Shown piece after piece: positions 17,599 to 28,500 of a stretch of DNA of 64,000 bases. The notes under the pieces were generated by a model that was given only the letters and a program-made list of their open reading frames with translations, searched no databases and was not told where the DNA came from. Both the position numbers and the translations under genes were made by a program. Source of the DNA: Lachnospiraceae bacterium NE2001 (GTDB lineage: Bacteria; Bacillota; Clostridia; Lachnospirales; Lachnospiraceae). The stretch lies in the NCBI GenBank assembly GCA_900110635.1, contig FOEK01000002.1, positions 124,001 through 188,000 on the forward strand. The letters are read 5' to 3'. How positions within the stretch are numbered: the stretch's first letter is position 1; each line of letters opens with the position of its first letter.

Positions 17599-19971
17599 AT
17601 GAACAAATTGATCAAATCCCACATAAGAAAAGACCGCACAATCCTGACCATATTCCTTATGATAATGATCCTTTCGGCATTTCTTATGAATATCGGTCTT
17701 ATGGCTTCCAAGTACCAGAGCCTCTACGACGAATACCGAGATGAAACCGACCTCGCTGATTATATAGCATTTATCGTCGCGTACATTGTTCCTGACTCAG
17801 AGGATGATATCAGTGAAATGTTTCAGGATGCCGAATATGTTGAGTCATACTATATGTCTGACGTTGTAAGCTTCAAGTCCTACAATATAAAAACAAGCAG
17901 GGATATGAAGGAAAAGACTCAGGATTATCTTATGATTCAGAATGTGGATGACAGTAATCTAAGTGATTCCCTGATATTCATGGCCAGGGATGATTCAGTA
18001 TCAGGTAAGAGGCTGTATCTCAATATTAAGACAGCAATGAGCAATAATCTGGAGGTGGGAGATAAGGTTTATATCAAAGCAGAGCAAGGGGATTACGAAT
18101 ATACAGTTGCAGGCATATATCAGCATCTCGTGATGGGGGCATTTGAAACCTATAATTCGGCAATGGTAGAAGAGGATGAGTTTGAAGCTTTGCTGGAAGA
18201 CAGAGACCAGGCACTAAAGGATGGCGCAGCAGTTATATGCGATAAGATAGTAACAGTACACGTGAAGGAAGGCTGCGATGTAGATAAGTGCCTGAAGGAA
18301 ACAAAGGATTCACTGGCTAAAGATCTTCTTCTCCCTGCCGATGGAATCACAAGTCAAGAGGTTGCAGAGAGTTCTTACGTGTCTATTGCAAATATTCTGG
18401 CTGGCTTTATGAGTGCATTCGCCCTGCTGATACTCATAATATCCATAATCATCATAGTATTTACGATCAATAATAACATAAACAGAGATGTGACCAATAT
18501 TGGAGCATTAAAGGCTGTGGGTTACACGGTGGCCCAGATCAGAGCTTCACTTATGGCTGAGTATATTCTTGTTGGAGCAGTTGGTACGGCTTTAGGAATT
18601 GGATTATCATATGTGATATATCCTGTACTGGAAGAGAACATAATAAGAGAAATAACCGGACTGATCTGGAAGAATCGTTTTATGCCTGAGTTCAGTCTTA
18701 CAATCTTTGCAGGAATTATTGTGGTTATAACATTTACTGTATTCTTTGCCACTATGAGGATTAGGAATTTGCATCCGGCAAATGCCCTTCGTTTTGGCTT
18801 TACCTCAGCGAAGAGGTTGAAGAACATCTTGCCTATGGAGAAGACAAAGGGCGAGGTTAATACGCTTCTTGCGATAAAAACCTTCCTTCAGTCTCCGATT
18901 CAGAGTTTTGTTATAGTCTGTATCGTGCTTTCGGTCGCATTTATCACAGCATTTTCTGCGGTATTATATTATAATACGAAGGTGGATATATCAAAGTTTC
19001 AGCGTATGATAATGGGCGATGTGGCAGATGCGTATTTCTATGTAAATGATACATCTGCAGATGCCGTGAATGACTCGATCAAAAAGCTGCAGGAGAGTGA
19101 TCCGGAGAACACATATTACGCCATAGCGTTGTATTACGCTTATATAGACGACAAGGAGACCAATCTCTGCTATACAACTGATCCATCTGCTCTAAGCTTT
19201 GATCTGTATAAGGGTGAAATGTTTACGACAGATGACGAGACTGTTCTGGGAAGCTCCCTTGCAGATGATCTGGGGCTCGACATAGGCGATGAGATAGAGG
19301 CATCATATGGTGGCAGGTCAAAGACCTTCAGGATTACAGGTATTCAGCAGTCTGCACTCAATAACAGGCTGTATGTGACAGAGGGGGCGGCTGAAGAGCT
19401 GGGAGTTAATACTAACTATGAATATATCAGAGCTTCTATTAAAGATGCTGACACAGAAAAGGTGGACGCAGTTATAAAGAAAGGGAAGGCTCTTGGCGAC
19501 AGCAACATAACCGATACGGAGAACAGCTACAAATATCAGCATAGCAAGGAAAATGCGCCGGTCTATGCCATAGGCTTTATAGTGGCAGTTCTGGTGCTGA
19601 CCAATATCGCCATCATTTTACTTGTGATCAGGCTTCTGCTTAAGAGTATCTTCGTAAAGAGGGAAAAGGAGTTTGGAATCAAGAAGGCCCTTGGTTTCAC
19701 TAGTAATCAGCTGAGGTTTCAGCTTTCGTTATCATTGATTCCTGCCACAGCATTTGCATCAGCTCTGGGAGCGGTAGTCGGATACTTTTTTATTAATCCG
19801 CTCTTTGGACTTGTGCTCAGTAATTTCGGAATCAAAAGCTCACATCTTATAGTAAGACCAGAGATAGTTACAGCACCAGCAATTGCTGTAACAATCATGG
19901 TATTCATATTCAGCTTCATAATGTCAGGCAGAATGAAGAAGGTTTCCGCCTATAAGCTAATTCAGGAGTAA
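17599..19971 (+). CDS. ABC transporter permease with two FtsX domains (second exporter module)
   Basis: A 790-residue permease with the same plan as the protein at 8522-11005: one N-terminal helix, an extracellular domain, an FtsX core around residues 270-400 (IGALKAVGYTVAQIRASLMAEYI), a second extracellular domain, and a final FtsX core (KKALGFTSNQLRFQLSLSLIP). The start ATG at 17599 follows an AAGGAA-type site; the frame extends further upstream without a better start. It ends 5 bp before a TetR regulator. The export substrate is unknown; regulation by TetR suggests a toxic or signal molecule. Confidence 0.85.
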   Translation: MNKLIKSHIRKDRTILTIFLMIMILSAFLMNIGLMASKYQSLYDEYRDETDLADYIAFIVAYIVPDSEDDISEMFQDAEYVESYYMSDVVSFKSYNIKTSRDMKEKTQDYLMIQNVDDSNLSDSLIFMARDDSVSGKRLYLNIKTAMSNNLEVGDKVYIKAEQGDYEYTVAGIYQHLVMGAFETYNSAMVEEDEFEALLEDRDQALKDGAAVICDKIVTVHVKEGCDVDKCLKETKDSLAKDLLLPADGITSQEVAESSYVSIANILAGFMSAFALLILIISIIIIVFTINNNINRDVTNIGALKAVGYTVAQIRASLMAEYILVGAVGTALGIGLSYVIYPVLEENIIREITGLIWKNRFMPEFSLTIFAGIIVVITFTVFFATMRIRNLHPANALRFGFTSAKRLKNILPMEKTKGEVNTLLAIKTFLQSPIQSFVIVCIVLSVAFITAFSAVLYYNTKVDISKFQRMIMGDVADAYFYVNDTSADAVNDSIKKLQESDPENTYYAIALYYAYIDDKETNLCYTTDPSALSFDLYKGEMFTTDDETVLGSSLADDLGLDIGDEIEASYGGRSKTFRITGIQQSALNNRLYVTEGAAEELGVNTNYEYIRASIKDADTEKVDAVIKKGKALGDSNITDTENSYKYQHSKENAPVYAIGFIVAVLVLTNIAIILLVIRLLLKSIFVKREKEFGIKKALGFTSNQLRFQLSLSLIPATAFASALGAVVGYFFINPLFGLVLSNFGIKSSHLIVRPEIVTAPAIAVTIMVFIFSFIMSGRMKKVSAYKLIQE

Positions 19972-19976
19972 TCAAT

Positions 19977-20546
19977 ATGCAGGTAAAGAAAGACGACATA
20001 CAGAACAAAATACTCACCGTAGCCCAGAGACTATTCATTAAGAATGGCTATGAGAACACATCTCTTAAAATGATCGCTGATCGTAGCTATATCAGCAAGA
20101 GCAACATATATCGATATTACAGATCCAAGGAGGATATATACGAAGCTCTTGTTGGACCAGCAAGACAGGCGGTTGTTAATACCATGTCGATCTTTTTTAC
20201 CCCTGAATTTATTGGAATATATTCTCCAGATAAATGTGAAGAGATAGCGCCTATCCTTGCAAAGCTATTCTGTGAGCATCGCAAGGGAATGCTTATAGCC
20301 CTTAGGTCAGAGACAGGAACTGACAGGAAGATGATAGAGCAGAGTATAATAGCGAAGTTTATCGAGGCCTGTCCGATTGATGATGATGGTACGAAGGAAC
20401 TGATATCAAAGCTGCTGATATATGGACTTATAGAGATACTGCTTAAATACAGTGATGAAGAAAATATCCAGAAGCATCTTAAGCATCTCATCTATTATCA
20501 CTACCTGGGGTTGGACGGACTAAAGGCAGATATAGGCTGCAAATAA
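19977..20546 (+). CDS. TetR family transcriptional regulator
   Basis: A 189-residue regulator. The N-terminal helix-turn-helix covers about residues 8-55 (ILTVAQRLFIKNGYENTSLKMIADRSYISKSNIYRYYRSKEDIYEAL), with a helical ligand domain after it. Its start is 5 bp from the permease stop and its ribosome site (CAGGAG) lies inside the permease end, so translation is probably coupled. It most likely controls the exporter genes at 16809-19971 in response to the exported compound. Confidence 0.9.
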   Translation: MQVKKDDIQNKILTVAQRLFIKNGYENTSLKMIADRSYISKSNIYRYYRSKEDIYEALVGPARQAVVNTMSIFFTPEFIGIYSPDKCEEIAPILAKLFCEHRKGMLIALRSETGTDRKMIEQSIIAKFIEACPIDDDGTKELISKLLIYGLIEILLKYSDEENIQKHLKHLIYYHYLGLDGLKADIGCK

Positions 20547-20552
20547 TAACAT

Positions 20553-20581
20553 TTCCATATTTTGCTTCAAAGTGTTATAAT
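20553..20581 (+). promoter_or_regulatory. Probable extended -10 promoter for the 20671-28619 gene run
   Basis: TGT followed by TATAAT at 20576-20581 forms an extended -10 element; the -35 at 20553-20558 (TTCCAT) is weak, at 17 bp spacing. An inverted repeat AGTACAC (20624-20630) / GTGTACT (20644-20650) lies in the leader just before the ribosome site and may be an operator or a hairpin. Confidence 0.5.
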
Positions 20582-20670
20582 TCATCGTGGTGAAGTTTTA
20601 TTAGAATCTAGAAAGTGTTTACAAGTACACAGATTTGGATACAGTGTACTGATAATCGGAGGGACAGCAA

Positions 20671-22587
20671 ATGAATAAACGAATTGCTGTATTCACGAAT
20701 GGATTTAGCAATGAATTTATTGAATACGTCGTCACCGGTCTCAGGAAAAAAGCTGAGGCCGGTGGCGTTGATATATTTGTTTTTGCAACATATTGTACAG
20801 TAGCAGATCACGAGCTGCAGAATAAGTGTCAGCTCAATATCTTCCATCTGCCGGATCCGGCGGATTTTGATGGCGCTATAATGCTTACGAACACGTATAA
20901 TTTCCCTGATGAGCAGGAGAGAGTATGTGCTCGTTTTCAGCGTGCAGGCGTCCCTATGATTTCGCTCGAAGTAGATGTTCCCAACATGTCCACTTTAAAA
21001 ACTGAAAACTATAATGGTGTGCGGGACCTGGCACTCCATCTTGTTGAGCATCACGACGCGAAGAGGTTTATATATGTAAATGGTGTCGATGGAAATGTAG
21101 AAAACAAGACGAGACGTCAGGCTCTTGTTGATGTGCTGACGGAACACGGTCTGGAGCTCTATGATGAGTTCAAGTGTGACTTTGGTTTCTATACTGCATA
21201 TCTCAAAATGAAGGCATTTTTGGAAGTTGGAAAAGAGATTCCGGATGCTATAGTATGTGCAAATGATAATATGGCCCTTGGAGTAAACTCTGCACTTACT
21301 GAGTTCGGCTATAGTGTTCCTGAGGATGTACTTCTCACTGGTTTTGATATGATAAAGGATGGCCAGTTTACATTTCCTATTCTGTCTTCAGTTTCAAGAG
21401 GATGGGAGGTTTTTGGCGAGACAGCCTATGATAAGCTGATGTATCAGATAGCTCATCCGGATGAGAGATTCACAGAGGTTTATGATTCTTACTTCGTTCC
21501 GTCTGAAAGCTGTGGCTGCCCGGCAACAGAGGAGGCGATAAAGAATAGATTTAATCGTATCAGAAACTTCTATTTCGATAATCTTCAGAAGAATATTATG
21601 GATATATTCTTCCAGAGACTTCAGATTCCACTTTCTCTGGCAACCAGTAAAGAGGACTTCTATAAAAAGGGTATTAATAACACCAACGATATTCCTCTTC
21701 TGGGAAAGAATTACTGCCTTTGTACAGAAAGTGAGTTTTTCGAGATAGATGATAATGAGTATCCTGAGAGAATTCGCGGATATAGCTCCAATATGGATAT
21801 ACTCTATGAACTTCGAGATGGAAAGAGGCGTAAATTAAATCATTTTGATTCGCAACAGTTGTATCCCGATTATGAACATATAGAGGGAGAGTCGCATCTG
21901 TATATCTTTGCTCCTCTCAATTATCTGAATTTTATTATAGGGTACATTGCCATAAAGGATACACCGGATCTTTTATATAATTCGGATCTCAGCAGGTTTA
22001 TTAAGAATATGAATGCAGTGCTCTTCAGTATGCGCCGTCATATATTCTCACAACGCACAAATCAAGAGCTGAAACGTATATATATGAATGATGCGCTTAC
22101 TGGAATGTACAATCGTACTGGCTGTGAAAATGTGCTTTACGAATATATATCAACGAAAAAAGAAAAGAATGAGAAGTCAATCCTTGTCTTTGCAGATATT
22201 GATCGTATGAAGACAATAAATGATGTATATGGTCATCTGAATGGAGACTTTGCTATCAAAGCTACAGCAGAAGCATTTATGAAATGTTCACCGAAGGACT
22301 GGCTCTTTGGAAGGTACGGTGGTGATGAGTTTATTGCTGTGGGTTCCTGTCCTGATGAGGAAAGCATAGTGTGGCTTATCAAGGATATCTCGGAATCCAT
22401 GACCAAAGAGTTCAAATCCCTGAGTCTTCCGTTTATGCTTCACGCAAGCATCGGTTATGCAGTGATCGAGCCGGAAGACGATGGAACGATTGATGAATAT
22501 ATAGATCGCGCTGATAAGTTTATGTATGTGGAGAAAGAGAAGTATCATAAGCTTATTGATTCTATGAATATGAAGAAAGCAGATTAA
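20671..22587 (+). CDS. LacI-type sugar-receptor domain fused to a GGDEF diguanylate cyclase (second copy)
   Basis: A 638-residue cytoplasmic protein with the same plan as 675-3041 but shorter. Residues about 1-290 are a LacI-like receptor fold (MNKRIAVFTNGFSNEFIEYVVTGL at the start, PDAIVCANDNMALG later) without a DNA-binding domain. A middle region is followed by a GGDEF domain from DALTGMYNRTGCE with GGDEF at 550-554. The I-site position reads PxxW instead of RxxD, so feedback inhibition by cyclic di-GMP is unlikely at the usual site. It is the first gene of a tight run with GH43, DHH and TIR genes. A sugar released by the GH43 enzyme could be its ligand, but this is inference. Confidence 0.85.
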   Translation: MNKRIAVFTNGFSNEFIEYVVTGLRKKAEAGGVDIFVFATYCTVADHELQNKCQLNIFHLPDPADFDGAIMLTNTYNFPDEQERVCARFQRAGVPMISLEVDVPNMSTLKTENYNGVRDLALHLVEHHDAKRFIYVNGVDGNVENKTRRQALVDVLTEHGLELYDEFKCDFGFYTAYLKMKAFLEVGKEIPDAIVCANDNMALGVNSALTEFGYSVPEDVLLTGFDMIKDGQFTFPILSSVSRGWEVFGETAYDKLMYQIAHPDERFTEVYDSYFVPSESCGCPATEEAIKNRFNRIRNFYFDNLQKNIMDIFFQRLQIPLSLATSKEDFYKKGINNTNDIPLLGKNYCLCTESEFFEIDDNEYPERIRGYSSNMDILYELRDGKRRKLNHFDSQQLYPDYEHIEGESHLYIFAPLNYLNFIIGYIAIKDTPDLLYNSDLSRFIKNMNAVLFSMRRHIFSQRTNQELKRIYMNDALTGMYNRTGCENVLYEYISTKKEKNEKSILVFADIDRMKTINDVYGHLNGDFAIKATAEAFMKCSPKDWLFGRYGGDEFIAVGSCPDEESIVWLIKDISESMTKEFKSLSLPFMLHASIGYAVIEPEDDGTIDEYIDRADKFMYVEKEKYHKLIDSMNMKKAD

Positions 22588-22614
22588 ATAGTATTTATAC
22601 GAGGGAGAATTAAT

Positions 22615-24003
22615 ATGTCAAATCCATATTTACCAAGATGGGAGTATATCCCGGACGGCGAGCCAAGAGTATTCGGAGACAGAGTATATATCTATGGCTC
22701 TCACGACAAGGCAGGAAACGCAGAGTTCTGCGACTGTGTACTGAAATGCTGGAGTGCGCCAGTGGCAAATCCATCTGAGTGGGTATGTCATGGAGATATC
22801 TTTAGGGTTGGAAAGACCAGAGATTATGAGTCTGACACTGACTATACGAAAGAGGATTCCAGGCTCTTTGCACCTGATGTAGTTGAGAAGGACGGAAAAT
22901 ATTATCTTTACGCTTATATAGAGGGACAGAAGGGCTGTGTTGCTGTCAGCGACAGACCGGAGGGGCCATTTAAGTATCTTTCACAGTTAAAATGTCCGGA
23001 TTCAGAAGCATTTAACAGCGGTATCTTTATTGATCCTTCTGTATTTGTGGACGATGATGGCAGAGCTTATATCTATTGTGGATATCTGGCATCTGAGCTG
23101 GCTGAGTTAAATTCCGACAACATGTTTGAGGTTATAGATGGAAGCATACAGAAGGACTTTATACCTGCGCTAATAACTGACGAAGGTAAGGAAAGCGGCT
23201 TTGATGAGGATGATAAGCTGTTCTTCGAGGCTGCATCCATGCGTAAGGTGGGCGACACCTATTATATGATCTATTCACCAAAGGCTTGTCCAAGACTTGC
23301 TTATGCAACCTCTGACAGTCCAACAGGTCCATTTACATTCAGAGGCTACATCATAGATAGTGGTGTTGATTATCCAGGTGGAAATGACCATGGTTCTATA
23401 ATGAATGTGAATGGCCAGTGGTACATCTTCTATCATAGAATGACCAATGGTACCATTATGTCACGCCGTGGCTGTGTTGAGAAGATTGAGATACTTCCAG
23501 ACGGAACTATTCCTATGGTTGAGACCACCTGTCAGGGCTTCGGTGATGCACTGAATCCTTATCAGATAATAGATGCTGATCTTGCATGTGTTCTGACTGG
23601 CGGAGCATTTATCACAGAGAGAAATGTCTTCTCACGTTTTATCAGAAATATAACCGCAGAGACGATTATCGGATATAGGTATTTCGACTTTGGCGAAGAC
23701 TTTGGAAGCAAGACCATGGAGTTTGCGGCTAAGGTTCGAGGACTTGGCACAAACTGCCGTATGAACATCTATATCGATGGCGTGGACAGTGCAGATAAGC
23801 TAGAAACCTGTAAGACTGTTGGTAAAAAGATCGGCAGTATCGAGATAGGCCACGACGATGAGGTGATAACAACTGTGGTAGAGGCCGTGACCGGACGTCA
23901 CGCTGTTTACTTTACATTTGAAACCGACTATAGCGACTGGATGGGCGACTACTTTAAGGGCAGAAGCTTGTTCGAGCTTGAAAGCTTTGTATTTATGAAA
24001 TAA
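22615..24003 (+). CDS. Family 43 glycoside hydrolase (intracellular)
   Basis: A 462-residue GH43 five-bladed propeller with a C-terminal beta-sandwich-like region (about 330-462). Family residues visible are the early aspartate in LFAPDVVEKDGKYYLYA, the IDPSVFVDDDGRAYIY strand, the general-acid Glu region EAASMRKVGDTYYMIYS, and GNDHGSIMNVNGQWYIFYHR with the conserved His. The family mostly acts on arabinose- or xylose-containing oligosaccharides. It has no signal peptide, so it should work on imported oligosaccharides. It lies 27 bp after the receptor-GGDEF gene and 19 bp before the DHH gene. Confidence 0.85.
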   Translation: MSNPYLPRWEYIPDGEPRVFGDRVYIYGSHDKAGNAEFCDCVLKCWSAPVANPSEWVCHGDIFRVGKTRDYESDTDYTKEDSRLFAPDVVEKDGKYYLYAYIEGQKGCVAVSDRPEGPFKYLSQLKCPDSEAFNSGIFIDPSVFVDDDGRAYIYCGYLASELAELNSDNMFEVIDGSIQKDFIPALITDEGKESGFDEDDKLFFEAASMRKVGDTYYMIYSPKACPRLAYATSDSPTGPFTFRGYIIDSGVDYPGGNDHGSIMNVNGQWYIFYHRMTNGTIMSRRGCVEKIEILPDGTIPMVETTCQGFGDALNPYQIIDADLACVLTGGAFITERNVFSRFIRNITAETIIGYRYFDFGEDFGSKTMEFAAKVRGLGTNCRMNIYIDGVDSADKLETCKTVGKKIGSIEIGHDDEVITTVVEAVTGRHAVYFTFETDYSDWMGDYFKGRSLFELESFVFMK

Positions 24004-24022
24004 TAAAAAAGAGATAATAATT

Positions 24023-25540
24023 ATGAGGTTAAATGAATTACTCCAGTTTAATGATATAGTTATCCAATGTCACGACAATCCCGATGCAGATGCACTCTCA
24101 TCGGGGTTTGCCCTTCATTGGTATCTTACAAAGATGGGAAAGAGCCCTCGCTTTATCTATCGCGGGCAGAATAAGATTAACAAGAGCAACCTGCTTATAA
24201 TGCTGGACCGTCTTGAGATTCCTGTTACCTACGAGCCGGATTTCGACGAAGTACCGGAGCTGCTTGTTACAGTGGACTGTCAGTATGGTCAGTCAAATGT
24301 TACAAGGACAGAGGCTCAGAATATAGCTACTATCGATCACCATCAGGTTACGGTTGAGCTCCCAGAGCTTTCAGAGGTGAGAAGCAATATCGGTAGCTGT
24401 GCTACGGTTATGTGGGATATGATACGTATGGAACGGGTGAGTGTTGATGAAAGTCCTGCACTTTCAACGGCCATGTATTATGGTCTTTATACCGATACCA
24501 ATAAGATGTCAGAAATATCCCATCCGCTGGACAGGGATATGAGAGATTCTCTGAACTTCATCAGAAGTGTCATAACAGAGATGAGCACCTCTAATATATC
24601 TCTTAATGAACTGAAGATAACCGGTAAGGCAATTCTGGATTATCAATATTTTATTAATCACAAATATCTTATGATCCAGGCTGATCAGTGCGACCCGATC
24701 ATCCTGGCTGTGATCAGTGATTTTTCAATGGAGACAACTGATGTAAATGTTTGTCTCTCATATTTCGTGACCCCTGAAGAAATACGTTTCTCCATAAGGA
24801 GCTGTGTGAAAGAGGTTCACGCAAACGAGCTGGCCAGATTTATCTCAGATGGTATAGGTGGCGGTGGTGGTCATATAACCAAGGCTGGCGGAGCAATTAG
24901 ACCAGAGAAGCTGATGCAACTTCCTGATTATGAGAATGCTTCAGTGGAAGATGCCATAAATGCTGAATTCCAGAAGAGGATTGATAAGTATTTTAATTCC
25001 TTTGAGATAATGTACGCAAAGGAAACTATTCTCGACACCAGTGATATGAAAAAATACGAGAAGCTTCCGCAGCTTTTAGGCTATGTGAAGTTGACGGATA
25101 TATTTCCCGAGAATACTATGGTGGAAATCAGAACCATGGAGGGAGATGTCAACATTCGTATAGATGATGAGAAATACCTTATGATCGGTATAGAGGGAGA
25201 AGTTTATCCTATCAAGAAGGAGAAGCTGGACAACAGCTACCGTCTGGTGGATATCCCGTATATGGGTGAGTTTGAGTACGAGCCCCGCATCAAGGATAGT
25301 GTTACCGGTGAAGAAAAAGGTGTTATAGCATTTGCAAGATCCATTATAGGAACGGGCAAGACCAGAATATATTCAAAGCCTCTTGATACATATATAAAGC
25401 TTTTCACCGAATGGGATGAGGACAAATATTATTCAGGTGTCCCAGGGGATTATATAGCAGTAAGAGAGGATGATCCCCACGATATCTACATAATAAATGG
25501 ACGACTCTTTGATCAGCTTTATAAGGAGGTTGAGGAGTAA
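24023..25540 (+). CDS. DHH/DHHA1 phosphoesterase with long C-terminal extension
   Basis: A 505-residue protein. The N-terminal DHH domain has CHDNPDADALSSGFAL and the IDHHQV motif; the DHHA1 domain has GGGGGHITKAGGA near residue 288. The pair is the core of NrnA-type nanoRNases and cyclic dinucleotide-related phosphodiesterases, which cut short RNA, pAp, pApA or pGpG with Mn ions. NrnA relatives are usually near 310-340 residues, so about 170 residues at the C terminus are extra; they end in a PGDYIAVREDDPHDIYII-like segment I cannot assign. The stop codon abuts the start of the TIR gene. Confidence 0.85.
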   Translation: MRLNELLQFNDIVIQCHDNPDADALSSGFALHWYLTKMGKSPRFIYRGQNKINKSNLLIMLDRLEIPVTYEPDFDEVPELLVTVDCQYGQSNVTRTEAQNIATIDHHQVTVELPELSEVRSNIGSCATVMWDMIRMERVSVDESPALSTAMYYGLYTDTNKMSEISHPLDRDMRDSLNFIRSVITEMSTSNISLNELKITGKAILDYQYFINHKYLMIQADQCDPIILAVISDFSMETTDVNVCLSYFVTPEEIRFSIRSCVKEVHANELARFISDGIGGGGGHITKAGGAIRPEKLMQLPDYENASVEDAINAEFQKRIDKYFNSFEIMYAKETILDTSDMKKYEKLPQLLGYVKLTDIFPENTMVEIRTMEGDVNIRIDDEKYLMIGIEGEVYPIKKEKLDNSYRLVDIPYMGEFEYEPRIKDSVTGEEKGVIAFARSIIGTGKTRIYSKPLDTYIKLFTEWDEDKYYSGVPGDYIAVREDDPHDIYIINGRLFDQLYKEVEE

Positions 25541-25541
25541 T

Positions 25542-28500
25542 ATGATAGATCATTATAATGCGTTTATCTCCTATAAGCATGCTCCGGAGGACACTCGTGT
25601 TGCTGAGGCAGTGCAGCGTGGTCTGGAGCATTTTCATATTCCTGCCAAGATTAAAAGCTCCACTGGAATGAAAAAGATAGACAGGATATTCAGGGATAAG
25701 GACGAACTTCCGATCACAAGTGATCTGAGCGAAACCATAGCAAATGCACTGGCCCACTCTGATTATCTGATAGTAATCTGTTCTACTAATACAAAGGAGT
25801 CAGCCTGGGTTCCCAGAGAGATAGAGTATTTCCTAAGATTCCATACAAAGAAAGATATATTTACAGTTCTGGTAAATGGCGAGCCTCAGGATGTTATTCC
25901 AGAGATGCTTCTTTACGAGGACCGTTATGTGCTGGATCAAAATGGTATGCAGCAGCGTGTCAGGATTCCAATAGAACCGCTTTCCTGCGACTTTAGAATG
26001 CCACTAAAAAAGGCGGAGAAGGTCGAGCTTCCTCGACTTGCCTGTGGTCTGATCGGATGCTCCTATGATGAACTGATGAATCGTCGCAGACAGTATAGAA
26101 TGAGACGTGTCATGCTGGCGACGGCGGCTGCCTTTTCTGTTAGTCTGGCATTCATTTCATACCTGCTTTACTCGAGACACGAGATAAATAAGAATTATCT
26201 GAGTTCACTTCGAAATCAATCAAAATATCTGGCAAATGAATCTGAGAATCTTCTGAATGACGAGCAGCGTATAACCGCACTTCAGCTGGTTCTTGAAGCA
26301 CTTCCCAAGGATGAAAACGATCCGAGACCTATTACGCCTGAGGCTATAAGTGCGCTTACGGAAGGTACCCTGGCGTATGAAACAAATGATGGCGTTAATA
26401 TCCACGCAACCTGGAACTATATAATGCCTAACTATATAGAGGATTTTAAGGTTTCTTCTGATTCTTCTACGATCACTATCCGAGATGCTGAAAATGTATT
26501 AGGTATATGGAGTACTAGAACCCACGAACAGATTCTTTATCTTGATAAAATTGGCGAAAAGATAAATGGAATGGAGTATCTCTCGGAGAAATCTCTTGTT
26601 TTCTGGACTGATAATAAGATAATCTGCTACGATACCATTTCAGGAAAAATGCTCTGGGAATATACTCTTAAAGAAGGAGCTTTTCTTCTTCAGGAAAATC
26701 TGACGGTGTCGGACAGCAGTCTGTTCATTGCAACCGAGGATTTAAGATTCATTGAGATTGATTCCTCAACGGGAGAGGCTAAAAATGAATATCATTTAGA
26801 TAAGAAAGATATTCAGGAGGATTTTTTATTATCTGAAGCAAAGCTTTCTCCAGATGGTACCAGAATAGCATTTCGTGGCAACGTTGGAGTTTTCGAATAT
26901 GTATATGGTGTAATGGATATTGATACTGGAGACGTCCGGATCTCGGATCCTATAGAAGAGTTCGTTAGACATATTGAGTGGATTGACGATACAAACCTTA
27001 TGGTGTCTCATATTTATGTTGATTTTAACGGAAGCATGTCTATTGGTGATCTTGATATCCTGTCGGAGGATCATAGTACTATTCTCTGCGTCGATCCTGC
27101 TACCCTGGAAGATAGATGGACTGCTGATTTTGCCTGTACTGGAGTAACCTTAAATGGAGGCTTCTTTAATCTGGCTAAAACAGGTTCGGTTGTATATTAT
27201 TCGGGAAATGTTGCCACCACCTATGACCTGGCAACAGGCGAAACTCTTTATGTCCATAATGTTAATAGCTCGATAATTGATGTAAGTGATAGGGATGGAG
27301 ATGGAAACCCACTCTATATTACTGAACACGGTGACTATACTTATCCTGCTTTAAATGTAAGCGATAGATCTGTATATAGCAAAAAATACTTTGCTGAGGA
27401 TCTGAGACAGGTTGTTGTAAATGAAGGCGTTTATGTGAGACAGTTTTTGGGTTATGAGGTCATCTATTATGGCGTTGGGGTTTATGATGATAATTGGAAA
27501 CCTCTTTCAGATGATATAGCGATAACAAGCTATTCTACAGATTATTATATGGGTGAAGATACGCTGGCTGTTCTTACCGAAGAAGACGATATACCAGTTC
27601 TTTCATTATTTGGACTTGGTGATAATAAAAAGTCGAGTCAGGTTAAGCTAAGTAAAGATGACTCATTTAGCCAGTATTCCATCTTAGGTATAAAAGACAA
27701 TAAAGTTCAGGTGGGACATCTGGAAAGCTCCAGATATGAATTAATAACTGTAGATATTTCAACTAGTGATATGGAGACGGAGGAAATAAGTAATAGTTAT
27801 GCATCCCTTATCAGCAGCCGTGTAGATGATTCCGGAAAGATGGTTTATGTGTTTAAGGATGATCATCTTAAATACAAACTGGGACTCTATGATCTTGAAA
27901 CTAAGAAAACAAACTCCATAGCGCTTCCTGAGGATGCTGGATATCCTACAAAAGCACCGCTCTATTTTAAGGATTCTAATTCGGTATATTTCTTTGGTGC
28001 TAAGGAGTACATTATTGATGTAAAGGAAGGTACTTCAGAAGAGGTTGATGTTCCTAGTCAGTGGATTGGAACAGACTGTATATCAGAAAATAGTAATGGC
28101 GAACTGATTGCATTATCTGATGGAAAGAGGATCATACTTCTGGACAAGGAAGGAAAGGTAATAGTTAAGATAGATTGTCCGGGAATAGCTCCTGTTGGGA
28201 TGTCATTCACCCCAAATGGAAAAGAATTACTTGTAGTTTACGGTGATGGAGGTCTGTATTGGTATTCTGTAGAAGGAATATTTAAGAAGAAATCCAGGGC
28301 TTCGGTCTATTATAATTCCACGGGTAAGGTTCATTTTGATTACGATACTGATAATGGCATCATATATATCCAGATGAGTATGCTTACGGATATGATAGAT
28401 ATGGATAGCGGAGTGGAGTTTACGCATATTGTAAATTGTTACGGTCATCACGATAAGACAGATACCTTTATTACGCAGTCGTATGATACGAAGAAAACAG

